Of a stretch of 13,167 nt of DNA, positions 1 to 6,694 are shown one piece after another. The translations under genes and the position numbers were made by a program. Positions within the stretch are counted from its first letter, which is position 1. Each line of letters starts with the position of its first letter. Origin of the DNA: Syntrophomonadaceae bacterium (GTDB taxonomy: Bacteria; Bacillota_D; Dethiobacteria; DTU022; UBA8154). Below the pieces are notes generated by a model. That model was given only the letters and a program-made list of their open reading frames with translations. It was not told where the DNA came from and made no database searches. The stretch is taken from positions 1 through 13,167 of the forward strand of contig SKMY01000222.1 of NCBI GenBank assembly GCA_007120815.1. Direction: 5' to 3'.

Positions 1-43
1 AGGTCATGATAGTCTGTATCAACAGGACAGGGAGGGTTATTTA

Positions 44-982
44 ATGAAAAGGTATTCTGTTGTTGCAGTTGTGTTGTTGGTGCTGGTTATGTGCATGTTT
101 TTTAGTTCCGTGGCTACGGCCCAATCCCCTGAGATCGCTGTGTTTGTAGGTGATGAGTGGTTGGAGTTGGATGTTCCCCCCGTTATTCAAGAGGGGCGTA
201 CCCTGGTTCCCATGCGAGCAATCCTGGAAGCCTTGGGAGCTTTTGTGCACTGGGAGGCAGGTGAGCAGAAAGTAACCGCAAGTAAAGAGGGGCTTAAGCT
301 GGAAATGTGGGTGGGCAAGCCGCAAGCCATGGTAAATGGAGTAGAGGCCATGATGGACGTGCCGCCCAGAATTATTGATGGAAGAACATTGATCCCCTTG
401 CGGTTTGTCAGCGAAAATCTGGGTGAACAGGTCACATGGGCTCCGGACCTGTACGCCGTGGGGATCAACGTTGACCCGGCGGATATCATGCCTGAGCAGC
501 CCTTCCGCGAACCGTCCATTGCCGGGGTGCGCCTGGGTATGACCAGGGCCGAGGTGGAGGCCATCCTGGGTCCGCCTTCCGAGGTAAACAGGTATTATGA
601 TGATTTCTTTTTCGAAGGCTACGTGCTTGAAATGTTCTATCCCTTTGGCCAGTTCAGTTTCTTTGAAAGCGAGGGAAGGAATTACCTGTACACAGGAGAG
701 CTTTCCGGTTCAGACAGGGCCGGCGGCCCTCGAAATGTACGGGTGGGGGATGCGGTAGAAGATGTGTTGAGGAAATTCCCCGACCATGATAAACGAGAAG
801 AAGCCGATTACCGCGTGCTTTATGGAACATACCAGCACTTACAGCCATTTGGTGTCGTTCATTTCGATAACAATAAAAACCCGGAAACGATTATGTTCAG
901 TACAGAAGACTATTACGGGTTTACGGTAAAAATTGAAAACGGGCGCGTTGAATCATTGTGGGTTTTGATGCAAATAAATTAA
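44..982 (+). CDS. Secreted copper-amine-oxidase-N-like (stalk) domain protein
   Basis: Hypothetical exported protein of 312 residues. A short basic start (MKRYS) precedes a hydrophobic core to about residue 24 and an ATAQS cleavage region, a typical Sec signal peptide. Residues about 30-143 contain two copies of the stalk-domain repeat of copper amine oxidase N-terminal family proteins. Their hallmarks are EGRTLVPMRAILEALGA with a following tryptophan, and DGRTLIPLRFVSENLG followed by VTW. This domain is common in Firmicute surface proteins and implies no amine oxidase activity, since no catalytic domain follows. Residues about 158-312 begin with GVRLGMTRAEVEAILGPP and include VRVGDAVEDVLRKFP. 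These resemble the 'G-x-s-x-x-e-v-x-x-x-l-G-x-P' repeats of DUF4309/SmpA-like modules. The ATG follows GGGAGGG with normal spacing. Its exact role is unknown; it probably acts in the cell envelope. No clear terminator follows. Confidence 0.8.
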   Translation: MKRYSVVAVVLLVLVMCMFFSSVATAQSPEIAVFVGDEWLELDVPPVIQEGRTLVPMRAILEALGAFVHWEAGEQKVTASKEGLKLEMWVGKPQAMVNGVEAMMDVPPRIIDGRTLIPLRFVSENLGEQVTWAPDLYAVGINVDPADIMPEQPFREPSIAGVRLGMTRAEVEAILGPPSEVNRYYDDFFFEGYVLEMFYPFGQFSFFESEGRNYLYTGELSGSDRAGGPRNVRVGDAVEDVLRKFPDHDKREEADYRVLYGTYQHLQPFGVVHFDNNKNPETIMFSTEDYYGFTVKIENGRVESLWVLMQIN

Positions 983-1012
983 TGCTCGCCACTCGTGCGA
1001 ACCTGAGCCGAT

Positions 1013-1032
1013 ACCCGGTTTTCTATACTAAA
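1013..1032 (+). repeat. 20-nt repeat, copy A (upstream of yneA-like gene)
   Basis: The sequence ACCCGGTTTTCTATACTAAA occurs here and again at 1712-1731 with a single substitution (C for T after TTTTC). This copy lies just ahead of the first LexA-like box and the yneA promoter; the other lies immediately before the ribosome binding site of the exporter gene. The function is unknown. Possible explanations are a shared leader-RNA element or the remnant of a duplicated upstream region. Confidence 0.6.
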
Positions 1033-1043
1033 ACAAATGTTCG
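1030..1043. promoter_or_regulatory. LexA (DinR) box 1
   Basis: AAAACAAATGTTCG has one perfect GTTCG half-site and a degenerate AAAAC half-site in the 5-4-5 arrangement of the Firmicute SOS box (CGAAC-N4-GTTCG). It is the most upstream of three such sites in 70 bp. It lies just ahead of the -35 element of the yneA-like promoter. On its own it would be a weak call; the cluster supports it. Confidence 0.6.
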
Positions 1044-1051
1044 AAATTTCC

Positions 1052-1081
1052 TTGACCCGGAGCATGTGTTCGTGTTACAAT
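1052..1081 (+). promoter_or_regulatory. Sigma-A-type promoter of yneA-like gene
   Basis: TTGACC (1052-1057) and TACAAT (1076-1081) are separated by 18 bp, each matching five of six consensus bases. Transcription would begin near 1088, inside LexA box 3, about 25 nt before the GTG start. LexA box 2 fills the spacer. A bound repressor would therefore cover the promoter directly, which fits SOS control. Confidence 0.75.
1059..1072. promoter_or_regulatory. LexA (DinR) box 2
   Basis: GGAGCATGTGTTCG keeps the perfect GTTCG right half-site, while the left half matches CGAAC at three of five positions. It lies between the -35 and -10 hexamers, so LexA bound here would block RNA polymerase. Confidence 0.6.
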
Positions 1082-1085
1082 AAAT

Positions 1086-1099
1086 CGAACACATGTTTT
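1086..1099. promoter_or_regulatory. LexA (DinR) box 3
   Basis: CGAACACATGTTTT is the best of the three sites. The left half CGAAC is perfect, the four-base centre ACAT fits the RNRY consensus, and GTTT continues the right half. It overlaps the predicted transcription start just downstream of the -10 hexamer. Confidence 0.75.
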
Positions 1100-1106
1100 G
1101 GGAGGG
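1100..1106 (+). promoter_or_regulatory. Ribosome binding site deciding the yneA-like start
   Basis: GGGAGGG lies six bases before GTG at 1113. The in-frame TTG at 1098 overlaps this motif and the in-frame ATG at 1107 abuts it, so neither could use it. The GTG is therefore the preferred start. Confidence 0.7.
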
Positions 1107-1112
1107 ATGAAC

Positions 1113-1448
1113 GTGTACAGGAAGGTGAGGAAAAAAAGAGGGTCGGGAGAAAAGAGGATAAAGGGAAGTGGCCAGGTAAAATCTTTGGGTTTCATGCTGG
1201 TGCTGGTTCTTGTGTTCACGCTTGGTGTAGCGCTTTATGTTAACCGTGAAGCAGGAAGCACCCCTCAGGGCACCCGTTATTTTGACGAAGTGACGGTACA
1301 CCCCGGTGATACCCTGTGGGACTTAGCCGGCCCGTATCGTCCTCAAGGTATGGATATCCGCTCTTTTGTAGCCCTTGTTGCTGAAATCAACGGCGTTGAA
1401 GATGGGATTATCCACCCCGGACAACGAATTGTATTGCCGAGGAAATAG
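1113..1448 (+). CDS. yneA: LysM-domain SOS cell-division suppressor, YneA-like
   Basis: Predicted 111-residue protein. It has a very basic N-terminus (residues 1-23), one membrane-spanning segment at about 24-43 (LGFMLVLVLVFTLGVALYV), and a single LysM domain at about 58-108. The LysM begins VTVHPGDTLWDLAG and ends IHPGQRIVLP. This is the architecture and size of Bacillus subtilis YneA (about 105 residues). YneA is made during the SOS response and delays septum formation; its LysM faces outside and is expected to contact peptidoglycan. The promoter with three LexA-like boxes strongly supports the same role here. In Bacillus yneA is divergent from lexA; no lexA is seen in this window, and the usual yneB resolvase does not follow. 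The start is GTG, chosen from the ribosome binding site. A generic LysM protein is the alternative if the LexA sites are not real. Confidence 0.8.
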   Translation: MYRKVRKKRGSGEKRIKGSGQVKSLGFMLVLVLVFTLGVALYVNREAGSTPQGTRYFDEVTVHPGDTLWDLAGPYRPQGMDIRSFVALVAEINGVEDGIIHPGQRIVLPRK

Positions 1449-1556
1449 TTTCTCGTGTTGGTACTGGTTTTTGGAAGACGATGGTACCGTCCCCTGTGGC
1501 AATTGCTGGTAAACAAGATCGCGACTCTTGCGCTGTAGGTTAATTACATTTTATAG

Positions 1557-1585
1557 TTGACCTTCCTGTGAAAAGTCTTTAAAAT
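1557..1585 (+). promoter_or_regulatory. Candidate sigma-A promoter of exporter-carB unit
   Basis: TTGACC (1557-1562) and TAAAAT (1580-1585) stand 17 bp apart, each five of six to consensus. Transcription would start near 1592, giving a leader of about 150 nt before the exporter ATG. That leader contains a nested hairpin and further structured sequence. Confidence 0.55.
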
Positions 1586-1609
1586 AAAATCAGGAAAGCG
1601 GTTATCTTT

Positions 1610-1655
1610 AACCACCAAACAATGGTTCTAACCATAGATTGGTGGTTTTGATTTT
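1610..1655 (+). terminator. Nested hairpin with U-rich tail: terminator or leader attenuator
   Basis: AACCACCAA (1610-1618) pairs with TTGGTGGTT (1639-1647). Inside it ATGGTT (1622-1627) pairs with AACCAT (1630-1635). TTTTGATTTT follows. It could terminate yneA transcripts. However, it lies downstream of the candidate promoter at 1557-1585, so it could equally be an attenuator or aptamer stem in the exporter leader. The stems are perfect but only moderately GC-rich. Confidence 0.5.
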
Positions 1656-1662
1656 GGAAAAA

Positions 1663-1711
1663 AAACCCATCATTGGGCGTAAAGCAACCGGCGCCGGACG
1701 ACTGCACCAAA
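1663..1711 (+). other. Structured leader segment before exporter gene
   Basis: This part of the exporter leader holds the small hairpin CCC-ATCATT-GGG, directly followed by CGTAAAGC and the perfect 10-base palindrome CCGGCGCCGG (1688-1697). The order short stem, GGGCGTAAAGC, then a CCGG-containing stem resembles part of the cyclic-di-GMP-I (GEMM) aptamer core. I cannot recover the full conserved fold, so this is a resemblance and not an identification. Confidence 0.25.
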
Positions 1712-1731
1712 ACCCGGTTTTCCATACTAAA
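1712..1731 (+). repeat. 20-nt repeat, copy B (upstream of exporter gene)
   Basis: ACCCGGTTTTCCATACTAAA matches the sequence at 1013-1032 at 19 of 20 positions. Its final A begins the AGGAG ribosome binding site of the exporter gene. In copy A the corresponding position leads into a LexA-like box instead. Confidence 0.6.
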
Positions 1732-1743
1732 GGAGTATGACTT

Positions 1744-2748
1744 ATGAAACGTTTCCATATTGGAGGACGAATATTAAAATCGACCCTGGCTGTGACCCTG
1801 GCCATTTTCTTTGCCCAGCAGGTTGGCCTGGGAGACCGGGTGTCCCTGGCCGCCCTGGTTGCGCTGCTAACTGTACAGAAAACCTTTTATCATTCCCTGA
1901 AGCAGAGTTTAGCTACGCTGGGTAGTGTTCTAATAGGCGGTTTGCTGGGAACGGCTTTGGGCTTTACTTTTGGTGTAACACCCTTTGCTTACGGAGTTGC
2001 AGTGTTAATCGGCATTCTTTTATGCACGAAACTGCGCTGGTACGACCAGACCATTCTTACGACCCTTACTGCCATTGGAACCATCTTTAGCGGTGCGGCA
2101 AGCCTGGGAGTGCACTCTTTGCTGCAAATTACCACGGCCTTAATGGGCGGTGTCTTTGCCCTGGTAATCAACTACGTGTTTAATCCCAACTACAGGGAGG
2201 AACTGGTCAGAAGGATTTTACAGATCGAAGAAGATTTAAGCCGACTGGTTGATTTTATTATCAAGGAATTGCAGGATTTGGGGTGCAGTGATGAAGAATT
2301 TAAAAAGCAGGTATCCTGTTTGAAAAAGAAAATAGAAGAGGGCTTTGAAATTGCCGGCCTTATCCGCGGAGAACCCCGGTTTATTTCCAGGAAAGCGCCC
2401 TCGGACCATTACTACCAGGCCCTGCAGATTTTCAATATACAGCTTTACCGGCTGGAAGAAATGCACATGCTGGCCCAAACCATGCCTGTCGAAATGCCCC
2501 AGGCATCCCGCCTGGTCCGACTGCTCCGAATCGTTCAGAAAATACAGTACAGGAAGTTGCGGGGCAAAAAAACACGGTATGCCCGGGTAGAATATGCCAT
2601 GGATAACCTGGAGAAGATGTTTACCGTTTTGGAAATGCCTTGCAGCAGGGAAGAATTTGTCAGCCGGGCTTCACTCTTTCACATGCTGGAAGAACTCAAA
2701 CGCTACTACCGGCGAACCCTGGGACTGCCTGATATTCTTAACCGTTAA
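1744..2748 (+). CDS. Aromatic acid exporter family (ArAE_1/DUF939, FUSC-like) membrane protein
   Basis: Predicted inner-membrane protein of 334 residues. The N-terminal half (about 10-147) is strongly hydrophobic, with roughly five to six membrane spans. It contains the family-like segment AALVALLTVQKTFYHSLKQ and a glycine-rich span (SVLIGGLLGTALGFTFG). The C-terminal half (about 150-334) is soluble, charged and helical, ending in YYRRTLGLPD. This layout and length fit Firmicute YgaE/YqjA-like proteins of the aromatic acid exporter family, related to FUSC and E. coli AaeB. Substrates are unproven for most members. AGGAG at 1731-1735 is spaced eight bases from the ATG. carB begins 18 nt after the stop, so the two are probably co-transcribed, although no functional link is obvious. 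Confidence 0.8.
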   Translation: MKRFHIGGRILKSTLAVTLAIFFAQQVGLGDRVSLAALVALLTVQKTFYHSLKQSLATLGSVLIGGLLGTALGFTFGVTPFAYGVAVLIGILLCTKLRWYDQTILTTLTAIGTIFSGAASLGVHSLLQITTALMGGVFALVINYVFNPNYREELVRRILQIEEDLSRLVDFIIKELQDLGCSDEEFKKQVSCLKKKIEEGFEIAGLIRGEPRFISRKAPSDHYYQALQIFNIQLYRLEEMHMLAQTMPVEMPQASRLVRLLRIVQKIQYRKLRGKKTRYARVEYAMDNLEKMFTVLEMPCSREEFVSRASLFHMLEELKRYYRRTLGLPDILNR

Positions 2749-2766
2749 ATTAAAGGATGTGGACAA

Positions 2767-5700
2767 ATGCCGAGAAGAGATGATATTGAAAAAATACTGA
2801 TTATTGGTTCAGGGCCTATCGTTATCGGCCAGGCCTGTGAGTTTGATTATTCCGGTTCCCAGGCCTGCAAGGCGTTAAAAGAAGAGGGCTACAAGATTGT
2901 ATTGATAAATTCCAATCCAGCCACCATTATGACAGACCCGGTTATGGCCGATGCGACGTACATTGAGCCCCTGACCATTGACTTTGTAAAAAAAGTCATT
3001 GAGCGAGAAAAGCCCGATGCCGTTATACCGGGGCTGGGGGGGCAAACAGGGCTTAACCTGGTTGTGTTTCTGGACCGGGAGGGTTTCCTGGAGAAGCACG
3101 GGGTTGAGGTGCTGGGAACCGATCCGGCGTCCATTGCCCGGGCAGAAGACCGCGGCCTCTTCAGGCAGGCTATGCAAGAAATCGGTGTCTACGTGCCTGC
3201 CAGCGACATCGCCTGCTCCGTAGAAGAAGCGGAAAGGATTGCCGGGGAAATTGGCTTCCCCCTGATACTACGTCCGGCTTATACCCTGGGGGGCGCTGGC
3301 GGTGGTGTTGCCTATAACATTGAAGAGCTGCTGGAAGCTGCAGCCACGGCTATTGCGATCAGCCCGGTGGGGCAGGTCCTGGTGGAGCAATCGGTCCTGG
3401 GCTGGAAAGAGATCGAGTTTGAAGTGGTCAGGGACACTAAAGACAGCGTCATTATCGTGGCTTCCATGGAAAACGTGGACCCGGCGGGAGTGCACACGGG
3501 AGACAGCATCGTGGTAGCCCCGGCCCTGACCCTGTCCAGCGATGAATACACGAAATTAAAAGATCTTTGTAAAAAGGTAATCCGCAAGGTGGGTGTAAAA
3601 GCCGGAGGGGCAAACATCCAGTTTGCCGTGCACCCTGAAACAGGCCAGGTGTGTATCATTGAGGTAAACCCCCGCCTTTCCCGAAGCTCGGCCTTGGCTT
3701 CAAAAGCCACAGGGTACCCCATTGCCTGGGTATCGGCCAAACTGGCTGTTGGTTACTGGCTGGAAGAGATCACCAATCCCATTACAGGGACTACTTCCTG
3801 CTTTTTTGAACCCGCCCTGGATTACTGTATATTAAAAATTCCCCGCTTTAACTTTGAAAAATTCCCCCATGCTGATACAACGTTAACGACATCCATGAAA
3901 GCAGTGGGCGAAGTCATGGCCATCGGATCCAACTTCAATGAAGCCCTTCAAAAAGGCCTTCGCTCAATGGAAACCGGAAGGGCCGGACTTGGTGCCGATG
4001 GTAAAGACCCCGATCTGCGCAAGTTGACCCGGCAGGACATTTCTAGAAAACTGGGCGTTCCCAATGAAGATCGGATATTTTTTATTCGGCACGCGTTTCA
4101 TAAAGGTTTTTCCCTGGAGCAGGTTTACGACCTGACCAAGATTGACCGCTGGTTTTTGAACAATATCCACCAGATTGTTGACCTGGAAAAAACTCTGTCG
4201 ACCTACCACCACCCCGTTAAAAGCGATGCCCTGAAGCATATTCCGGCGACGCTCATGCAGCAGGCCAAGGAAACGGGCTTTTCCGATATCCAGTTGGCCC
4301 ACCTGTTAAACTGTGAAGAACGCTCCATTTATGAATGGCGCACCAGCCGGGGTATATCCGCCGTATACAAAGAGGTCGATACCTGTGCCGGAGAAATCGC
4401 TGCCCGGCGCCCCTACTTTTACTCTACCTACAGGGGACAGGATGAAAATCGGGCCACAGATAATAAAAAAGTAATCGTACTGGGTGGAGGGCCTAACCGT
4501 ATCGGACAGGGGATCGAGTTTGATTACTGCTGTGTTCATGCGTCCTATGCCTTGCAGGAGGCGGGTTGCGAAAGCATCATGGTAAACAGCAACCCTGAAA
4601 CGGTCAGCACCGATTACGATACCTCTACCCGGCTTTATTTTGAGCCTTTGACCCGGGAAGATGTCCTGAGCATTATTGAGAAGGAAAAACCCCAGGGCGT
4701 GATTATCCAGTTTGGCGGGCAAACGCCCCTGAACCTGGCCCTTGCCCTGGAAGAAAGCGGTGTGCCTGTTATTGGAACCAGCCCCGACAGCATTGACCGG
4801 GCCGAAGACCGGAAGCGGTTTGATGCCCTGCTCCAAAAACTCAACCTGATAAGACCGGAAAGTACCACGGCCATGTCCGCCGAAGAGGTTCGGGGGGCTG
4901 CAGGAAATCTGGGCTACCCGGTCATGGTGCGTCCCTCTTATGTGTTGGGCGGTAGAGCCATGCAGATTTGTTACACCGAGACCGAGCTCCAGGATTACAT
5001 GAACAGGGCCGATGCCAGCTATGAACACCCGGTGCTGGTTGAAAAGCTGCTGGAGGATGCCATTGAAGTTGATGTCGATGCCGTTTCCGACGGAGAGACG
5101 GTGCTGATCGGCGGAATCATGGAGCACATCGAAGAAGCAGGGATTCACTCCGGTGACAGCGCCTGTGTGCTGCCAGTATACAGCCTGATGGATGACATCG
5201 TGGAAAAAATCAAGGACTATACCCGCGCCCTGGCCCTGGAGTTAAATGTTAAAGGCTTGATGAATGTTCAGTACGCTGTAAGAAATGATATTGTGTACGT
5301 TTTGGAAGTAAACCCCAGGGCTTCCCGAACGGTACCTTTTGTCAGCAAGGCTGTCAATGTTCCCCTGGTGAAGATAGCCACCAGGGTTATGCTGGGTGAA
5401 AGCTTAAAAGAGCTGGGTTATAACGATGAAATTAAAATGCCTCATGTGGCTGTGAAGGAAGCGGTTTTCCCCTTTAACCGCTTTGCGGGAGTCGATGCCG
5501 TATTGGGGCCCGAAATGAAGTCGACCGGAGAGGTCATGGGAATCGATTACGGGTTTGGGATGGCCTATGCTAAATCGCAACTGGCCGCCGGACAGGTGCT
5601 GCCCTCTTCGGGAACGGTCTTTTTAAGTGTGCGCAACCAGGATAAAAGGTCCGTTGTTCTGATGGCGAAGCGGTTAATCGATCTGGGTTTTACCATCGTG

Positions 5701-6009
5701 TCAACCCACGGCACCACACGTATTCTTCGACAAAACGATATCGAAGCAGGAGAAATACCCAAACTGCATGAGGGACGACCCCATGTGATTGATTTGATGA
5801 AAAATGGGGACATCCAGTTGATGATCATAACGGCCAGCGGGGGAATGGCCAGCAAGGACCAGCGTTTTATCCGCAGCTACGCTGTGACCAACGGCATCCC
5901 CCTGATTACGACTCTTTCAGGAGCCCAGGCCAGTATCAGCGCCATTGAGGCCCTGGGCAAAAAAGAGTTCCAGGTTAAAACCCTGCAGGAATACTCACTC
6001 CGGGTTTGA
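2767..6009 (+). CDS. carB: Carbamoyl-phosphate synthase large subunit
   Basis: CarB (1080 residues, normal length) makes carbamoyl phosphate from ammonia, bicarbonate and two ATP in the cytoplasm, for pyrimidines and arginine. The ammonia comes from the glutaminase subunit CarA. The first ATP-grasp half has VLINSNPATIMTDP, AEDR at 126-129 and LRPAYTLGGAGGG with Arg169, the same numbering as E. coli Arg129/Arg169. An oligomerisation region (about 400-550) leads to the second half. That half starts VIVLGGGPNRIGQGIEFDYC and contains AEDR at 679-682, MVRPSYVLGGRAM with Arg722, and EVNPRASRT. The C-terminal MGS-like allosteric domain (about 940-1080) has STHGT at 979-983. AAAGGATGTGG precedes the ATG. 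No carA or pyr/arg gene is adjacent, which is unusual; carA must lie elsewhere. The 3' end overlaps the opposing DUF2062 gene by 15 bp. Confidence 0.97.
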   Translation: MPRRDDIEKILIIGSGPIVIGQACEFDYSGSQACKALKEEGYKIVLINSNPATIMTDPVMADATYIEPLTIDFVKKVIEREKPDAVIPGLGGQTGLNLVVFLDREGFLEKHGVEVLGTDPASIARAEDRGLFRQAMQEIGVYVPASDIACSVEEAERIAGEIGFPLILRPAYTLGGAGGGVAYNIEELLEAAATAIAISPVGQVLVEQSVLGWKEIEFEVVRDTKDSVIIVASMENVDPAGVHTGDSIVVAPALTLSSDEYTKLKDLCKKVIRKVGVKAGGANIQFAVHPETGQVCIIEVNPRLSRSSALASKATGYPIAWVSAKLAVGYWLEEITNPITGTTSCFFEPALDYCILKIPRFNFEKFPHADTTLTTSMKAVGEVMAIGSNFNEALQKGLRSMETGRAGLGADGKDPDLRKLTRQDISRKLGVPNEDRIFFIRHAFHKGFSLEQVYDLTKIDRWFLNNIHQIVDLEKTLSTYHHPVKSDALKHIPATLMQQAKETGFSDIQLAHLLNCEERSIYEWRTSRGISAVYKEVDTCAGEIAARRPYFYSTYRGQDENRATDNKKVIVLGGGPNRIGQGIEFDYCCVHASYALQEAGCESIMVNSNPETVSTDYDTSTRLYFEPLTREDVLSIIEKEKPQGVIIQFGGQTPLNLALALEESGVPVIGTSPDSIDRAEDRKRFDALLQKLNLIRPESTTAMSAEEVRGAAGNLGYPVMVRPSYVLGGRAMQICYTETELQDYMNRADASYEHPVLVEKLLEDAIEVDVDAVSDGETVLIGGIMEHIEEAGIHSGDSACVLPVYSLMDDIVEKIKDYTRALALELNVKGLMNVQYAVRNDIVYVLEVNPRASRTVPFVSKAVNVPLVKIATRVMLGESLKELGYNDEIKMPHVAVKEAVFPFNRFAGVDAVLGPEMKSTGEVMGIDYGFGMAYAKSQLAAGQVLPSSGTVFLSVRNQDKRSVVLMAKRLIDLGFTIVSTHGTTRILRQNDIEAGEIPKLHEGRPHVIDLMKNGDIQLMIITASGGMASKDQRFIRSYAVTNGIPLITTLSGAQASISAIEALGKKEFQVKTLQEYSLRV

Positions 6010-6537
6010 TAGGGTTTTTATTCGTTTGTTTAACAAGTAGTTAACAAAAAAATAAAACACGAAGCCGACCAGAAAAGCGTTTATCACCGCCCCCAGTATG
6101 AAGGTGGAACCAAGAAGTTCAAAAAAACCGTATAGCTGTTCCTGGAAACGGCCCACTTTTAATATAAGAGCATACTGGGTGTAAATAAATTCGCCAATGC
6201 TTTCCCTACCGGTGGCTTCGGCCATGATTAATCCCCCACTAACAAAATTCAGGGCGTACAGAAGGGGCACCAGGGGGCCGGTCAGCAAACTTACGGCCGT
6301 GGCGCTGGCCCGGTTAACCCTGAGAAGTGTGGCCAGGAAAAAGGCCAGAATAAAACCGATGCCCAGGGTAGGTAAAAAATTGATGCCGATCCCCAATGCA
6401 CACCCTAAAGCAACCTTGTGAGGTTGTTCTTTGGTTTCCTCCAGCTGTTTCTCCAGGTTGCTATAAAAACGCTGTTTCACGTTATTCCATTTTGATATAA
6501 ACATACCTTTCAGGTTGAAATGATTGTTTTTGCTCAC
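5995..6537 (-). CDS. DUF2062 domain-containing membrane protein
   Basis: Predicted 180-residue membrane protein. A basic, amphipathic N-terminus (1-38) precedes the DUF2062 signature QPHKVALGCALGIGINFLPTLG, followed by further hydrophobic segments at about 58-73, 80-105 and 141-168. The LLRVNRASA segment after the second span is typical of the family. The biochemical role of DUF2062 proteins is not established. The start is GTG, chosen because a near-perfect anti-16S match, AAAGGTGATC, lies a few bases upstream on the minus strand. The gene is convergent with carB, overlapping its last codons by 15 bp, and divergent from comEC. Two TATAAT-like hexamers lie upstream on its strand, but no convincing -35 element could be assigned. 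Confidence 0.8.
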   Translation of the reverse strand: MSKNNHFNLKGMFISKWNNVKQRFYSNLEKQLEETKEQPHKVALGCALGIGINFLPTLGIGFILAFFLATLLRVNRASATAVSLLTGPLVPLLYALNFVSGGLIMAEATGRESIGEFIYTQYALILKVGRFQEQLYGFFELLGSTFILGAVINAFLVGFVFYFFVNYLLNKRIKTLSNPE

Positions 6538-6615
6538 TGCGTGATCACCTTTCTACTGGTGGAAGGACGGGTTACGGGTTAAAGTACAGGCCTCCTTCCC
6601 CTTAGTCTAAAAGGT

Positions 6616-6631
6616 ATTATACCCAATTATA
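6616..6631 (-). promoter_or_regulatory. Possible minus-strand -10 elements for DUF2062 gene
   Basis: Two perfect TATAAT hexamers occur on the minus strand at 6616-6621 and 6626-6631, about 80-95 nt before the GTG start. I found no good -35 hexamer at normal spacing, so the promoter call is weak. The rest of the 6538-6694 gap holds only the comEC ribosome binding site and a weak inverted repeat (GGAAGGA/TCCTTCC). Confidence 0.3.
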
Positions 6632-6694
6632 AAACAAATGCTGGAACTGGAAAAGGTGAAATAAATAACTAAGCATTCACAAGGAGTCTAAGCA

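Noticed and set aside
1098..1112. TTG at 1098 as start of the LysM protein
   Set aside because: It overlaps the GGGAGGG ribosome binding site, which is instead correctly placed for GTG at 1113.
4306..5148. 280-codon open frame on the minus strand inside carB
   Set aside because: It is antisense to highly conserved CarB sequence, and its translation resembles no family. It is a by-product of the codon use of carB.
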